The notes beneath the pieces are model-generated. The model saw nothing but the letters and a program-made list of their open reading frames with translations. It made no database searches and was not told the DNA's origin. From assembly GCF_014696925.1 (NCBI RefSeq), contig NZ_JACJQY010000001.1, forward strand, positions 1 to 64,000: a DNA stretch of 64,000 nt, read 5' to 3'. How positions within the stretch are numbered: the stretch's first letter is position 1; every line of letters starts with the position of its first letter. This DNA is from Phormidium tenue FACHB-1050 (lineage in GTDB: Bacteria; Cyanobacteriota; Cyanobacteriia; Pseudanabaenales; Pseudanabaenaceae). The position numbers and the translations under genes were made by a program. This document shows, piece by piece, positions 26,927 through 35,200 of this stretch.

Positions 26927-26977
26927 AACCCGAAAGAGGATAGGTAGTGCTGAGCACTGCTTCTCCTCTTTCGGGTT
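26927..26977. repeat. intergenic palindrome
   Basis: AACCCGAAAGAGGA faces TCCTCTTTCGGGTT, with a smaller inner GCAGTGCT-type hairpin; upstream of the ABC operon. Confidence 0.7.
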
Positions 26978-27000
26978 ACACGGCGCACGCAAATTGCGAT

Positions 27001-27053
27001 AAAACCGAAAAACTAGAAGCAGTGCTTTTCACTGCTTCTAGTTTTTCGGTTTT
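27001..27053. repeat. intergenic palindrome
   Basis: Perfect 24-bp arms around a five-base CTTTT loop, in the divergent gap before the asparaginase gene. Confidence 0.7.
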
Positions 27054-27096
27054 GAATTACCGTAAGATGTTGGTGGCTATCCTAAAGCATTAATAT

Positions 27097-28056
27097 ATGA
27101 ATCTTGGCAAGCGTAATCGTTTCTCCGCTAACAAAATTACCGTCCAATTGCTACGTGAGGGCATTGTCGAGTCAATCCACTCTTGCCAAGCAGCTGTCGT
27201 TGATACTAGAGGTCGAATCCTCTCAGCAGCAGGTGATCCCCAGACAACTACCTTTGCCCGTTCTAGCCTTAAGCCAATTCAAGCTCTACCCGTCTCGATT
27301 ACTGGTGCACAGGAGCGGTTTAACCTTTCAGAAACCGACCTTGCCATTATTTGCGGCTCGCACCAAGGGACGATCGCCCAAGCTCGACAAGTTTTTAGTA
27401 TTCTGTGGCGATGTGATGTAGAGCCAAGCGCTTTACAATGCCCAGTCCCCGAATGTCAAAAAAGCCCGCTCCAGCATAATTGTTCTGGCAAGCACGCAGG
27501 CATGATTGCTATTTGCAAACAACAAGGGTGGCAGATTTCTTCGTATATGGATCGCCATCATCCTGTACAGCAACTCGCGCTTAATACAATGGCAGATCTC
27601 TTACATATGCCTGCTGCCGAATTTATTTGCGCCCATGATGATTGTGGTGTTCCGACCTATTTATTAGAGATTGGTCAACTAGCGCGACTCTACGCTTTAC
27701 TATCAGCTCATGATCAATTGCATCTAGAACGTATTACCCGTGCGATGACTAGACATCCTGACATGGTGTCTGGAAATGGACAATTTGATACAGAGCTAAT
27801 GCGCCTCAGTAATGGTGAAGTTATCAGTAAGTCTGGTGCAGAAGGAGTGCAATGTATTGGAAGGATTGGCGAAGGATTGGGGTTAGCCATTAAGGTGATG
27901 GATGGCTCTAAAAGAGCAAAAAATGCGGTTTCTATCCATTTGTTAAAACAATTAGGATGGATTAATCCGTCAGTTGCTCAAAGTCTCGAAGAATCATTTC
28001 TTTCCGTTGGTAAATATAGCCGTCTCGAAGCAGTTGGTGAGTTGTCACTAGCATAA
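27097..28056 (+). CDS. L-asparaginase II family protein
   Basis: A 319-residue protein of the asparaginase_II family (PF06089-type), which splits asparagine to aspartate and ammonia. Recognised segments are TFARSSLKPIQALPV near the N-terminus, ICGSHQGTIAQARQV, and HNCSGKHAGMIAICK, plus GRIGEGLGLAIKVMDGSKRA near the end. It is unrelated to the E. coli AnsA/AnsB fold. It is a single gene between palindromes; nitrogen recycling is the likely role. Confidence 0.88.
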   Translation: MNLGKRNRFSANKITVQLLREGIVESIHSCQAAVVDTRGRILSAAGDPQTTTFARSSLKPIQALPVSITGAQERFNLSETDLAIICGSHQGTIAQARQVFSILWRCDVEPSALQCPVPECQKSPLQHNCSGKHAGMIAICKQQGWQISSYMDRHHPVQQLALNTMADLLHMPAAEFICAHDDCGVPTYLLEIGQLARLYALLSAHDQLHLERITRAMTRHPDMVSGNGQFDTELMRLSNGEVISKSGAEGVQCIGRIGEGLGLAIKVMDGSKRAKNAVSIHLLKQLGWINPSVAQSLEESFLSVGKYSRLEAVGELSLA

Positions 28057-28074
28057 AAGAGGATTTAAAAATCA

Positions 28075-28135
28075 AACCCAGTAATACCAAAGCACAAAAT
28101 GGCGTAGCCATTTTGTGCTTTGGTATTACTGGGTT
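28075..28135. terminator. long perfect palindrome with TGGC-GTA-GCCA core
   Basis: 29-bp perfect arms around GTA. It spans the stop codon of the convergent MFS gene (28126) and also follows the asparaginase gene. The core CACAAAATGGC-GTA-GCCATTTTGTG is the inner hairpin of the composite repeat family. Confidence 0.8.
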
Positions 28136-29352
28136 ACTTTCACTGCATAGCTTTTACGTTTTATAAATGCAAAAATTAGCACTAGAAATGTACATATTCC
28201 CGCTAAATAAAGTGGATAACCATAGGAACTAGGATTATTTTGATTAACAACTAATCCTGCGATTACGGGGCCAAAAGCGTTGGATACACTGAGATAGGAG
28301 GAGTTTAGCCCTAAAATTGTACCCTGTTGCTCAGGACTAGTATTTAGAGAAATTAGCGCACTAATCATTGGCTGTACAACTGAGTTCAGTAGCGAAAAGA
28401 GAACGCAAACAGCAACAAAATAATATGCATTCTCCCAAATAGGCATTAAAACGAAAGACAGACTACGTATAAATAATCCTAAAAAGAGAATTTGGACTAG
28501 TTGCAGATGTTTGGTCATTTGAGCAATACCTAGAGTCTGCATCACTACACCTAATACTCCAAATAAAACAAACATTAGGGTAAGTGCATCGCTATTCTGT
28601 TTGAGAACCTGCAAAAAATAGGGTTGGAAAGCAAACGTAAATAGAGTGAATGTCATTCCTGTGAGGAAATTGATAATCAATAAAATACCGATTTTCGGCA
28701 TAAACAATCCTGTAATCAGTTTCTCCAAACCAATGTCAAAGATGTTTTGAGCCTTCTGAGCTTTAGTTTTGAGAGTTTCTGGTAGAAGGAAAATTGTGAG
28801 GAATAAGGCGATCGCAGCAATCGTTCCCGCAACTAAAAAAGAAGCACCAAAGGACTTGCCCAAAGGTGTATTTAGGGCAGCTTTTTGAGCAAGTAAACTG
28901 ATTGCGGGTCCAAGAATAAATCCTAATCCAAAGGCTGCTCCATTAATTCCAAAGGCTTTAGCGCGGTCTTCAGGATTAGTAACATCGGAAATAACAGCTT
29001 GGGCTACTGAAGCATTTCCACCTGTGATTCCGTCAAGAAATCTCGCCAAGAATAGGACTGCGGCACTTCCTGCTGTCCCTGCCATCAGATTGGCAATCAC
29101 CGTCCCTGCTAAACTTAGTATTAATAGAGGCTTACGACCAAATCGGTCTGATAGTTTACCGATAATTGGTGTAGCAAAAAATTGGGCGATCGCATAAATC
29201 GCAAATAGCAAACTGGTCTGAAAATCATCTAATTTAAACTGTCTGCCATAGAGATACAAAACAGGGATCAGAATCGTAAAACTCAGAGAGTTAATAAAAG
29301 AAATGAGAGCAATAATCCAAAATTTACGATTCATTCGCTTAGGCGATCGCAT
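28126..29352 (-). CDS. MFS efflux transporter, TetA-like
   Basis: A 408-residue, 12-helix major facilitator. The loop 2-3 motif is GKLSDRFGRKPLL, and the antiporter-type segment RFLDGITGGNASVAQAVISDVTNPEDRAKAFGINGAAFGLGFILGP is characteristic of TetA-like drug:proton antiporters. AAGGA five bases before the ATG at 29352 supports the start. The substrate is unknown. Confidence 0.88.
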   Translation of the reverse strand: MRSPKRMNRKFWIIALISFINSLSFTILIPVLYLYGRQFKLDDFQTSLLFAIYAIAQFFATPIIGKLSDRFGRKPLLILSLAGTVIANLMAGTAGSAAVLFLARFLDGITGGNASVAQAVISDVTNPEDRAKAFGINGAAFGLGFILGPAISLLAQKAALNTPLGKSFGASFLVAGTIAAIALFLTIFLLPETLKTKAQKAQNIFDIGLEKLITGLFMPKIGILLIINFLTGMTFTLFTFAFQPYFLQVLKQNSDALTLMFVLFGVLGVVMQTLGIAQMTKHLQLVQILFLGLFIRSLSFVLMPIWENAYYFVAVCVLFSLLNSVVQPMISALISLNTSPEQQGTILGLNSSYLSVSNAFGPVIAGLVVNQNNPSSYGYPLYLAGICTFLVLIFAFIKRKSYAVKVTQ

Positions 29353-29417
29353 ATAGTCCTTGTCTATACTACAGTGCTACCACAGACTTTTGTAGCAATT
29401 ACAGAGTAAACGAACCA

Positions 29418-29468
29418 CAAAGAAATTTTTGAAAGCGTTGCTTTGCAACGCTTTCAAAAATTTCTTTG
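29418..29468. repeat. long perfect palindrome
   Basis: 24-bp perfect arms around TTT (GCGTTGC-TTT-GCAACGC), upstream of the MFS gene. Confidence 0.7.
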
Positions 29469-29485
29469 GTTTGTGAACGAAACAC

Positions 29486-29590
29486 ATACCGAAACACAAA
29501 ATGGCTTAGCCATTTTGTGTTTTAAAACCCTTATTGGGTTTGGTTTTCAATTCACAAAAGTGTGACAAAAATTTTGTGAATTGGTATAAA
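29486..29590 (-). repeat. composite repeat, copy C
   Basis: Reading on the minus strand: an outer TACCAATTCACAAAA...TTGTGAATTG hairpin, an AACCC..GGGTTTT module, then CACAAAATGGC-TAA-GCCATTTTGTG. It is the same three-module order as at 58258-58366 and 61822-61927. Confidence 0.75.
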
Positions 29591-29770
29591 AAACTAAATA
29601 AATTTGCGATCGCTATTGCATTCTTGTAGTACGTGTAGTATAAATGTAGTGCAGCGTAGTTCAAGCGCGTAGAACGCCTAACCTGATTGATACTACAAGT
29701 ACTACTCAAGTAGTTGTGTAGCAATTGGGAAAGGAGATACAGCCTCGCAAACTGCTGAATTCCTTTATGC

Positions 29771-29850
29771 AATGACTTGCCTATCTGGGCTGAAGCATTC
29801 AGGGTTATTGCTACCAGATAGGTGCTGCTTGTTCGCAAGTGGCATCTATC
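29771..29850 (+). ncRNA. weak fourth Y-RNA-like structured element
   Basis: A perfect 9-bp stem CCTATCTGG (29780-29788) / CCAGATAGG (29814-29822) encloses a CTGAA-GCA-TTCAG hairpin and the motif GGGTTATTGCT, one base different from the GGTTATCGCT shared by the three tRNA-like loci downstream. A CTTG-TTCG-CAAG hairpin follows. A D-arm-like GTTC...GAAC segment lies 120 bases upstream (about 29658-29674), but no T-arm was found. Orientation is taken from the motif. Confidence 0.35.
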
Positions 29851-29910
29851 ACCAAACCAAAACTCTCAATTTAAATTTTGCCTATGGCAAAATTTAAATT
29901 CGCTAAATAT

Positions 29911-30034
29911 TGACGGGTAGCTCAGTGGTAGAGCATTGAAAACATCCTTTTTCGTCACTTACCTGCAAAGGTCGCAGATTTAGGGTTATCGCCTGAAACG
30001 CCAAGTGTCGGGGGTTCGAGTCCCTCTCCGTCAA
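29911..30034 (+). ncRNA. tRNA-like RNA A, candidate Y RNA
   Basis: 124 nt with the outer parts of a tRNA. The 7-bp acceptor stem is TGACGGG/TCCGTCA, followed by TA and a D arm GCTC-AGTGGTA-GAGC. At the 3' end the T arm GGGGG-TTCGAGT-CCCTC abuts the acceptor, and the discriminator is A. Instead of an anticodon arm there are about 75 nt. These include ACCT-GCAA-AGGT (29961-29972), then CGCAGATTTAGGGTTATCGC (29973-29992), all closed by CACTT/AAGTG. No anticodon stem-loop is present, so it is not a working tRNA. It fits a tRNA-mimicking Y RNA (YrlA-type) partner of the Ro60 protein encoded downstream. Confidence 0.75.
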
Positions 30035-30143
30035 TTGGGAGTTTGATTTTGAGTAATGTTTTGGAGAGATAGTTATGCGATCGCAATCGAAACTTCTCTT
30101 TGCCCTAGATTACTACATGGTGCAAAGCGCCATGTAGTAATTA

Positions 30144-30223
30144 AAGGGACGAATTGGTGAGGGTTATCGCTTAGGATGCATCACCTCCATGAGGTGACTG
30201 GGTTCAATTCCCAAAATCCCTTC
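30144..30223 (+). ncRNA. tRNA-like RNA B, short form, candidate Y RNA
   Basis: About 80 nt. A 6-bp terminal stem AAGGGA/TCCCTT encloses GGTGAGGGTTATCGCTTAGG, a perfect TCACCTC-CAT-GAGGTGA hairpin (30181-30197) and a T-arm TGGG-TTCAATT-CCCA. There is no D arm or anticodon arm. The GGTTATCGCTT motif is identical to that in RNAs A and C, which ties the three together despite different lengths. Confidence 0.6.
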
Positions 30224-30294
30224 CTAAACTAGAGGTTTTGCCTGCTGGTTGCCATCTCTCCTTAACAAAGCAAAAAATCAAAGTTCCAATCTTG

Positions 30295-30417
30295 GGGTGG
30301 ATAGTTCAACTGGTAGAACGCACTTTAGCCCGCAAGGGACGCAGACTTTAAGGTTATCGCTTTTAACGATCCCCCCCTTTATGTCGCGAGATGTGGGTTC
30401 AAGTCCCATTCCACCCC
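30295..30417 (+). ncRNA. tRNA-like RNA C, candidate Y RNA
   Basis: 123 nt. Acceptor stem GGGTGGA/TCCACCC (7 bp), TA, D arm GTTC-AACTGGTA-GAAC, and a 3' T arm GTGGG-TTCAAGT-CCCAT abutting the acceptor. The anticodon arm is replaced by about 70 nt with CCC-GCAA-GGG (30329-30338) followed by CGCAGACTTTAAGG and TTATCGC to 30360, closely matching RNA A. Acceptor and T-stem sequences differ from RNA A while the structure is kept. It lies 140 bases before the Ro60 start. Confidence 0.75.
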
Positions 30418-30442
30418 CTTCTAAAAGCTAATGGCTTTTAGG

Positions 30443-30491
30443 TTTTAGAAAATTTTGATTGCACTGCAAGTGCAATCAAAATTTTCTAAAA
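30443..30491. terminator. long perfect palindrome between the RNA cluster and ro60
   Basis: 23-bp perfect arms (core TTGCACT-GCA-AGTGCAA) with A/T-rich outer parts; may end transcription of the tRNA-like RNAs. Confidence 0.65.
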
Positions 30492-30559
30492 ATATCCTTC
30501 TCTTTGGTCGAGGCGAAGGAAGTTCTCTTTAACTTTTCCCTTACGGGACGGAGAATGTC

Positions 30560-32164
30560 ATGTCTTATAAATTTTTATTCCAGAAACCCAAAGGTACTCC
30601 TCAAACTCAAGCGATCGCAGGTCGTGAAGCTGAAATGATTCAAGGGCGATCTGGTGGCTTTGCCTTTGATGCGGGTATCTGGCGCATGTTGCGTCGTTGC
30701 TTGCTGATTGGTACGGCTCAAAGCACCTACTACGCTGGCAAGCACGAACTGTCCGCCGATTTCATTGATACGGTGCAGAAATGTATTGCCGAAAATCCCG
30801 ATCGCGTGAAGAGCGAAATTCTCTATGCTAGCGATGGTCGGGCGGTGAATAACAGCGCTCCGATTCTGGCATTAGTCTTGCTATCGATGGGCGACAGCCA
30901 AGCGGCGAAACGGAACTTCATGGAAATCTTTCCGCAAGTTGTCCGCACAGGTAGCCACTTCTATGAATGGATGAACTACACCAAATCCATGCGTGGCTTC
31001 GGTAAAGTCATTCGTGAAAGCGGTAAGGCATGGCTCTCCAATCCCGACACCAAGGCGCTCGCCTATCAGTTGCTGAAGTACCAACAACGGCAAGGCTTCT
31101 CGCACCGTGATGCGTTGCGTTTGTTTCACGTTAAGCCTGAAACTGACGATCAACAAGCGCTCTATCAATGGGTGGTCAAGGGTTGGGATGAACTTCCTTC
31201 GCAGATTCCATCGAATGCGCTAGCGCAAATCTGGTGGTATGAATGGCTAAAGCGCCACCCTGACAAGACCCATGAAGCGATCGCTAATGGTAAACTCACC
31301 CATGAAATGGCGGCTCCCATCGGACAGATGGATGTGCGTGCATGGCAGTTGCTCTTTAACGAAATGCCCATCGGTGCGCTATTGCGGAACCTTGGTTCCT
31401 TGACCGAACTTGGTGTCTTGACAGCGAAGAACAAGGATAACTTGAAGCATGTCGCCAATGTGTTGAACAATCGCGATCGCCTCAAGAAGGGACGCATTCA
31501 CCCCATTGATGTTTTGAAAGCTCTCAAGACCTATCAGTCGGGTGGTGCGCTCGGACGCAGCCAAAAGACTTGGCAACCAATTCCGCGCATTGTCGATATT
31601 CTGGAAACTGCTCTGGAAATGTCCTTCGATGCGATCGCGCCCACTGGTGCGACTTTCCTCCATGCGATCGATGTGTCAGGTTCAATGACTTCCTACACCG
31701 TAAGTTCCATCGGCTTGACCTGCTGCGAAATCGCGGCAACGATGGCTTTGGCGACGGTGAAGGCGGAAACCAACTATGCAATTCGTGGATTTGCCACCGA
31801 CTTCCGCGATTTGGGAATCACGAAAAATGATTCCTTCACATCGGCAATGCAAAAGGCATCGAGCCAAAACTTCGGTGGTACGGATGCATCGGTGGCTTAC
31901 GACTGGGCGATTAAGAATAAGTTCTATGCGGATGTGTTCTGCTTCTGGACTGATTCTGAATCTTGGGCAGGTCGTCGTCATCCTAGCGAAGCCTTGGCTG
32001 AATATCGCCGCAAGGTGAATGCTAATGCAAAGGCAATCTATGTGACCTTGGCTCCCTACAAGCTCTCGCTAGTCGATCCTAAAGATCCTAATTCTTGGGA
32101 TATGGGAGGTTTCGACCCCGCTATGCCCCGTGCGATCCAAATGGTAGCAATGGGTGAAGTCTAA
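30560..32164 (+). CDS. rsr: Ro60/Rsr TROVE-domain RNA-binding protein
   Basis: A 534-residue bacterial Ro60 orthologue. The TROVE domain (about 20-345) is a HEAT-repeat ring that binds the ends of misfolded RNAs and Y RNA; LRRCLLIGTAQSTYYAGKHELS and the KYRNRHG-like QLLKYQQRQGFSHRDALRLFH are typical. A von Willebrand A domain (about 365-534) has the MIDAS residues DVSGSMTS (about 370), a Thr in GGTDAS (about 438) and WTDSES (about 463). Ro60 with Y RNA modulates exoribonucleases such as PNPase and aids stress RNA decay in Deinococcus. The ATG follows GGGACGGAG. The tRNA-like RNAs lie just upstream on the same strand. Confidence 0.95.
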   Translation: MSYKFLFQKPKGTPQTQAIAGREAEMIQGRSGGFAFDAGIWRMLRRCLLIGTAQSTYYAGKHELSADFIDTVQKCIAENPDRVKSEILYASDGRAVNNSAPILALVLLSMGDSQAAKRNFMEIFPQVVRTGSHFYEWMNYTKSMRGFGKVIRESGKAWLSNPDTKALAYQLLKYQQRQGFSHRDALRLFHVKPETDDQQALYQWVVKGWDELPSQIPSNALAQIWWYEWLKRHPDKTHEAIANGKLTHEMAAPIGQMDVRAWQLLFNEMPIGALLRNLGSLTELGVLTAKNKDNLKHVANVLNNRDRLKKGRIHPIDVLKALKTYQSGGALGRSQKTWQPIPRIVDILETALEMSFDAIAPTGATFLHAIDVSGSMTSYTVSSIGLTCCEIAATMALATVKAETNYAIRGFATDFRDLGITKNDSFTSAMQKASSQNFGGTDASVAYDWAIKNKFYADVFCFWTDSESWAGRRHPSEALAEYRRKVNANAKAIYVTLAPYKLSLVDPKDPNSWDMGGFDPAMPRAIQMVAMGEV

Positions 32165-32195
32165 AAAAAGGAGTCGCTTAGCGACTCCTTTTTTT
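32163..32195 (+). terminator. intrinsic terminator of ro60
   Basis: AAGGAGTCGC-TTA-GCGACTCC followed by seven Ts, overlapping the stop codon. Confidence 0.9.
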
Positions 32196-32223
32196 GTATG
32201 TAGGTAGCTGGAGTTTGGTAAAG

Positions 32224-32312
32224 CCATCACCCCTAGCCCCTCTCCCGCAGGAGAGGGGAACAAGAGAAATTTTCTCCCCTTCTCCTGCGGGAGAAGGGGT
32301 TGGGGGATGAGG
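32224..32312. repeat. CTCTCCCGCAGGAGAGGGG repeat element
   Basis: Two facing GC-rich palindromes (CCCCTCTCCCGCAGGAGAGG and its counterpart) bounded by CCATCACCCCTAG and TTGGGGGATGAGGG. It is related to the repeats inside the methylase gene at 45574-45610 and 46013-46100. Confidence 0.75.
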
Positions 32313-32321
32313 GCATATTTG

Positions 32322-33698
32322 TTAGGCAACCTCGGCTGGTTCCCTTGTTTCTAATGAAAGCCCACCTGATCGAATTCCTTCCATTTCCTCTAAAACTTGC
32401 AAGTATCTACCAGTAATAATTCTCGCGCCACGACGATGGGTGAAATAGTTCCATCCCCATTGAACCATCACAAGAAGCTTATTATCAAATTCAATCAGAT
32501 AATAAACATGCACAAATGTCCAAATAAACCACGCTAACCAACCTTTGAGACGGATAAACTTGAAGTCCACAACCGCTTCATGACGACCAATTACGGCGAG
32601 ACTTCCAAAATCCCAATACTTGAATTTTGAGGGTTCCTTTTCTTGTACCTTCGCTTCGATATGATGCGCGACATATTCACCCTGCTGCATCGCCACAGGC
32701 GCAACCCCCGGAAGTGGGCGATCGCCTTGGTGGGGATAGTTTGCTAAGTCGCCAATCACATAGACATTAGAAAAATTCGCGATCGACATATCAGGCTGGA
32801 CAACCACACGACCAACGCGATCTAGTTCCGCATTCAGGCGATCGCCCAATACTTTACCCATCGGTGAAGCCTTGACACCCGCCGCCCAGAGAATTGTTTG
32901 GGCTTGGATTTGCTCAACTTGCTCACCCAATTTAAAGGTAACGACATTATTTTCAATATTCGTCACCATCGCATTAGTTTTGACTTCCACGCCTAACTTC
33001 AGCAGGGATTGTTTCGCCGCCGCAGAGAGATCGGCATGGTATGGAGGCAATACGCGATCGGTTCCTTCAATCAAGATGATTCGCGCTTTCTTGGTATCAA
33101 TATTCGTGAATTCATCACTGAGGGTGCGATGGGCTAGTTCGGCTAAGGTTCCTGCGAGTTCCACGCCAGTTGGACCTCCACCGATGACCACGAAGTTCAT
33201 TAATGCTTCTTTAAACTTAGGATCATGGGTCTTTTCGGCTGCCTCAAAAGCGCTCAGGATGCGGCGACGCATATTAATCGCATCTTCAATGGTTTTTAAC
33301 CCAGGGGCTTGCTCTGACCATTGGTCGTTACCAAAGTAATGGTGACTGACTCCCGTGGCAACGATTAGCGAGTCATAGCTTATGTCTAAGTGATTTTTTA
33401 ATTTAACTACTTGCGCTTGGGGATCAATATCTAGCACTTCGCCCATGACGACGCTGGTATTTTTATTTTCGGCGAGGACAGCCCGCAATGGTGAGGCTAT
33501 ATCGGCGGGGGAGAGGCTGCCTGTGGCGACTTGGTAAAGTAGGGGCTGAAAGAGGTGAAAGTTACGTTTGTCGATGAGGGTAACTTTAACGGGAACCTTT
33601 GATTTGCCTAGCTTTTGGGCGGCATAGAGTCCCCCAAAGCCACCGCCAATAATAACAACATGATGGGGTGCGCTTTCATTTTGAGTACTTAGAGACAT
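32322..33698 (-). CDS. type II NAD(P)H dehydrogenase (NDH-2)
   Basis: A 458-residue single-chain flavoprotein. The FAD-binding motif is VVIIGGGFGGLYAAQKL (about 14-30) and the NAD-binding motif is FVVIGGGPTGVELAGTLAEL (about 167-186). The quinone-site region has GVAPVAMQQGEYVAHHI. A C-terminal amphipathic/hydrophobic segment (GWLAWFIWTFVHVYYLIEF) would hold it on the membrane. NDH-2 passes electrons from NAD(P)H to quinone without pumping; in cyanobacteria it serves redox sensing. Confidence 0.92.
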   Translation of the reverse strand: MSLSTQNESAPHHVVIIGGGFGGLYAAQKLGKSKVPVKVTLIDKRNFHLFQPLLYQVATGSLSPADIASPLRAVLAENKNTSVVMGEVLDIDPQAQVVKLKNHLDISYDSLIVATGVSHHYFGNDQWSEQAPGLKTIEDAINMRRRILSAFEAAEKTHDPKFKEALMNFVVIGGGPTGVELAGTLAELAHRTLSDEFTNIDTKKARIILIEGTDRVLPPYHADLSAAAKQSLLKLGVEVKTNAMVTNIENNVVTFKLGEQVEQIQAQTILWAAGVKASPMGKVLGDRLNAELDRVGRVVVQPDMSIANFSNVYVIGDLANYPHQGDRPLPGVAPVAMQQGEYVAHHIEAKVQEKEPSKFKYWDFGSLAVIGRHEAVVDFKFIRLKGWLAWFIWTFVHVYYLIEFDNKLLVMVQWGWNYFTHRRGARIITGRYLQVLEEMEGIRSGGLSLETREPAEVA

Positions 33699-33872
33699 GG
33701 TAAGTATTTAAGTTGGGTGTGATGATTTTGCTGGTGGCATCTTTAAAAATTTATTATATATGTAAATAAAAATATCTTTTTGTATCTTTTTGTTTTGGAT
33801 GGTAGCGATCACACAGTAACTTAATTGCTTTAGAATTAATGTAGATAGCAAATTGGTTAAGCATCATTACTT

Positions 33873-34202
33873 ATGGGAATATTCCAAGAGCCACGAACAG
33901 AAGTTACTTCAATTGAACTTCCTAATGGTGAACTCATTAATGTTGAGGTCAATCAAACAGGTCGAGAAGATGTATCGTTTGGTCCTAAATCTTTTTCAGG
34001 AGTAACGAAAGAGTTAGAGAATATTGTAAAGGCAATGCTTGTGCCCTTGCAGAGAGTTCAACCAGATAAAGCAACTATTAAATTTGGTATCCAGTTAAGG
34101 ATTGATTCTGGACGTGTAGAGGCTGTTGTAACAAAGGGGATTAATGCAGCAAATTTTGAAATTACTATGGAATGGAATCGAGACCGCAGCACAGAGCCTT
34201 AG
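33873..34202 (+). CDS. CU044_2847/Trypco1-domain protein
   Basis: A 109-residue single-domain protein. The pattern TSIELPNGELINVEV..., an SFSGVTKELENIVKAMLVPLQRV helix and KATIKFGIQLRIDSGRVEAVVTKGINAANFEITMEW match the CU044_2847 family (trypsin-co-occurring domain 1). This family often accompanies proteases, NTPases or repeat proteins in conflict and signalling loci. The partner here is probably the pentapeptide membrane protein 31 bases downstream. Molecular function unknown. Confidence 0.8.
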   Translation: MGIFQEPRTEVTSIELPNGELINVEVNQTGREDVSFGPKSFSGVTKELENIVKAMLVPLQRVQPDKATIKFGIQLRIDSGRVEAVVTKGINAANFEITMEWNRDRSTEP

Positions 34203-34233
34203 CTTGATCAGAACATACTAAAGACTACCTTCA

Positions 34234-35190
34234 ATGAATAAGATCCTTTTCCAAGCTAAGATTGTTAGCCAACTGCTTTTTCGATGGTTCATTGTATTTT
34301 TTCTACTTTCTTCGACTGTTGTTGTTATAGATCTTTTTCGCAACAGCAAGACTGAACAGCAGATACTTGAGAAACTTGACTCTAAACTTTTTGACAAAGT
34401 TGAGTCCCTGAGTATTTTGGCAGGTTTGATAGTATTCATACTAGAAATTCCTCAACAAAGAAAGCGATCTCACTATGAAGCATGGCAAGTTATCAATTCT
34501 GCTCAAGGACAAACTGGCAGTTCAGGAAGAATTCAAGCAATTCAAGATTTGAATCAGGACGGAATTAGTCTTGCTGGCTTAGTTGCAAATAAAGCATATC
34601 TATGTTGTATCAACTTGAGGAATGCGGATTTAATTAGAGCTGTTCTTAGTGAATCTAACTTAAGCGGCTCAGATTTAAGAGGTGCAAAGTTAATTAAAGC
34701 TGATTTATATCTCTCTGATTTATCCAAGTGTGATTTTCGAGAAGCTATCTTTAAAGAAGCAAATCTTAGGGAAGCTGATTTAACAAAGTCCAAGCTTTCT
34801 AGAGCTGATTTTTATGCATGTAATTTATATAAGGCTAACTTTAGTAGAACTGACTTAACAAAAGCTATTTTCAAGTCAGCAACGCTTGTAGAAGCTTTCT
34901 TCTCAGGATCTGATCTAAGTGAATCTCAATTTGAAGGAGCTAAATTAAGTGGTGCTAATTTTAGTGGCTCTGATCTAAGAGATGCAGATTTGAGTAGAAC
35001 AGATCTTTTTAAAGTAAGTTTTGATGGAGCAAATTTAGAAGGAGCAAATTTAGCAGGGGCAAACATTGAGGGGGCTGAGTTTAGCGGCTCTCGGGGTCTA
35101 AATCCTGAGCAAATTAAATCAGCTCTAAATTGGGATAAAGCAAAATATGATGAACTTTTTTATCAGAAACTAGGTATTCCCAAAAATTAG
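34234..35190 (+). CDS. membrane-anchored pentapeptide-repeat protein
   Basis: A 318-residue protein. Two hydrophobic segments (LLFRWFIVFFLLSSTVVVIDLF at about 11-32 and LSILAGLIVFILEIP at about 54-68) precede a linker. About 30 pentapeptides of A(D/N)LxX type (residues 115-290) follow, ending with SRGLNPEQIKSALNWDKAKYDELF, a common cap of cyanobacterial pentapeptide proteins. It is likely co-transcribed with the Trypco1 gene. A membrane-tethered beta-helix scaffold is the inference. Confidence 0.85.
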   Translation: MNKILFQAKIVSQLLFRWFIVFFLLSSTVVVIDLFRNSKTEQQILEKLDSKLFDKVESLSILAGLIVFILEIPQQRKRSHYEAWQVINSAQGQTGSSGRIQAIQDLNQDGISLAGLVANKAYLCCINLRNADLIRAVLSESNLSGSDLRGAKLIKADLYLSDLSKCDFREAIFKEANLREADLTKSKLSRADFYACNLYKANFSRTDLTKAIFKSATLVEAFFSGSDLSESQFEGAKLSGANFSGSDLRDADLSRTDLFKVSFDGANLEGANLAGANIEGAEFSGSRGLNPEQIKSALNWDKAKYDELFYQKLGIPKN

Positions 35191-35200
35191 CCGATCGCAT

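Noticed and set aside
29506-29838. 110-codon minus-strand open frame before the tRNA-like RNAs
   Set aside because: It overlaps the composite repeat and the structured element, has no ribosome site and no protein pattern.
29911-30417. Reading the tRNA-like loci as ordinary or intron-containing tRNAs
   Set aside because: No anticodon stem-loop can be rebuilt by removing one segment, and the inserts are far too short for a group I intron; the inserts share a conserved core instead.
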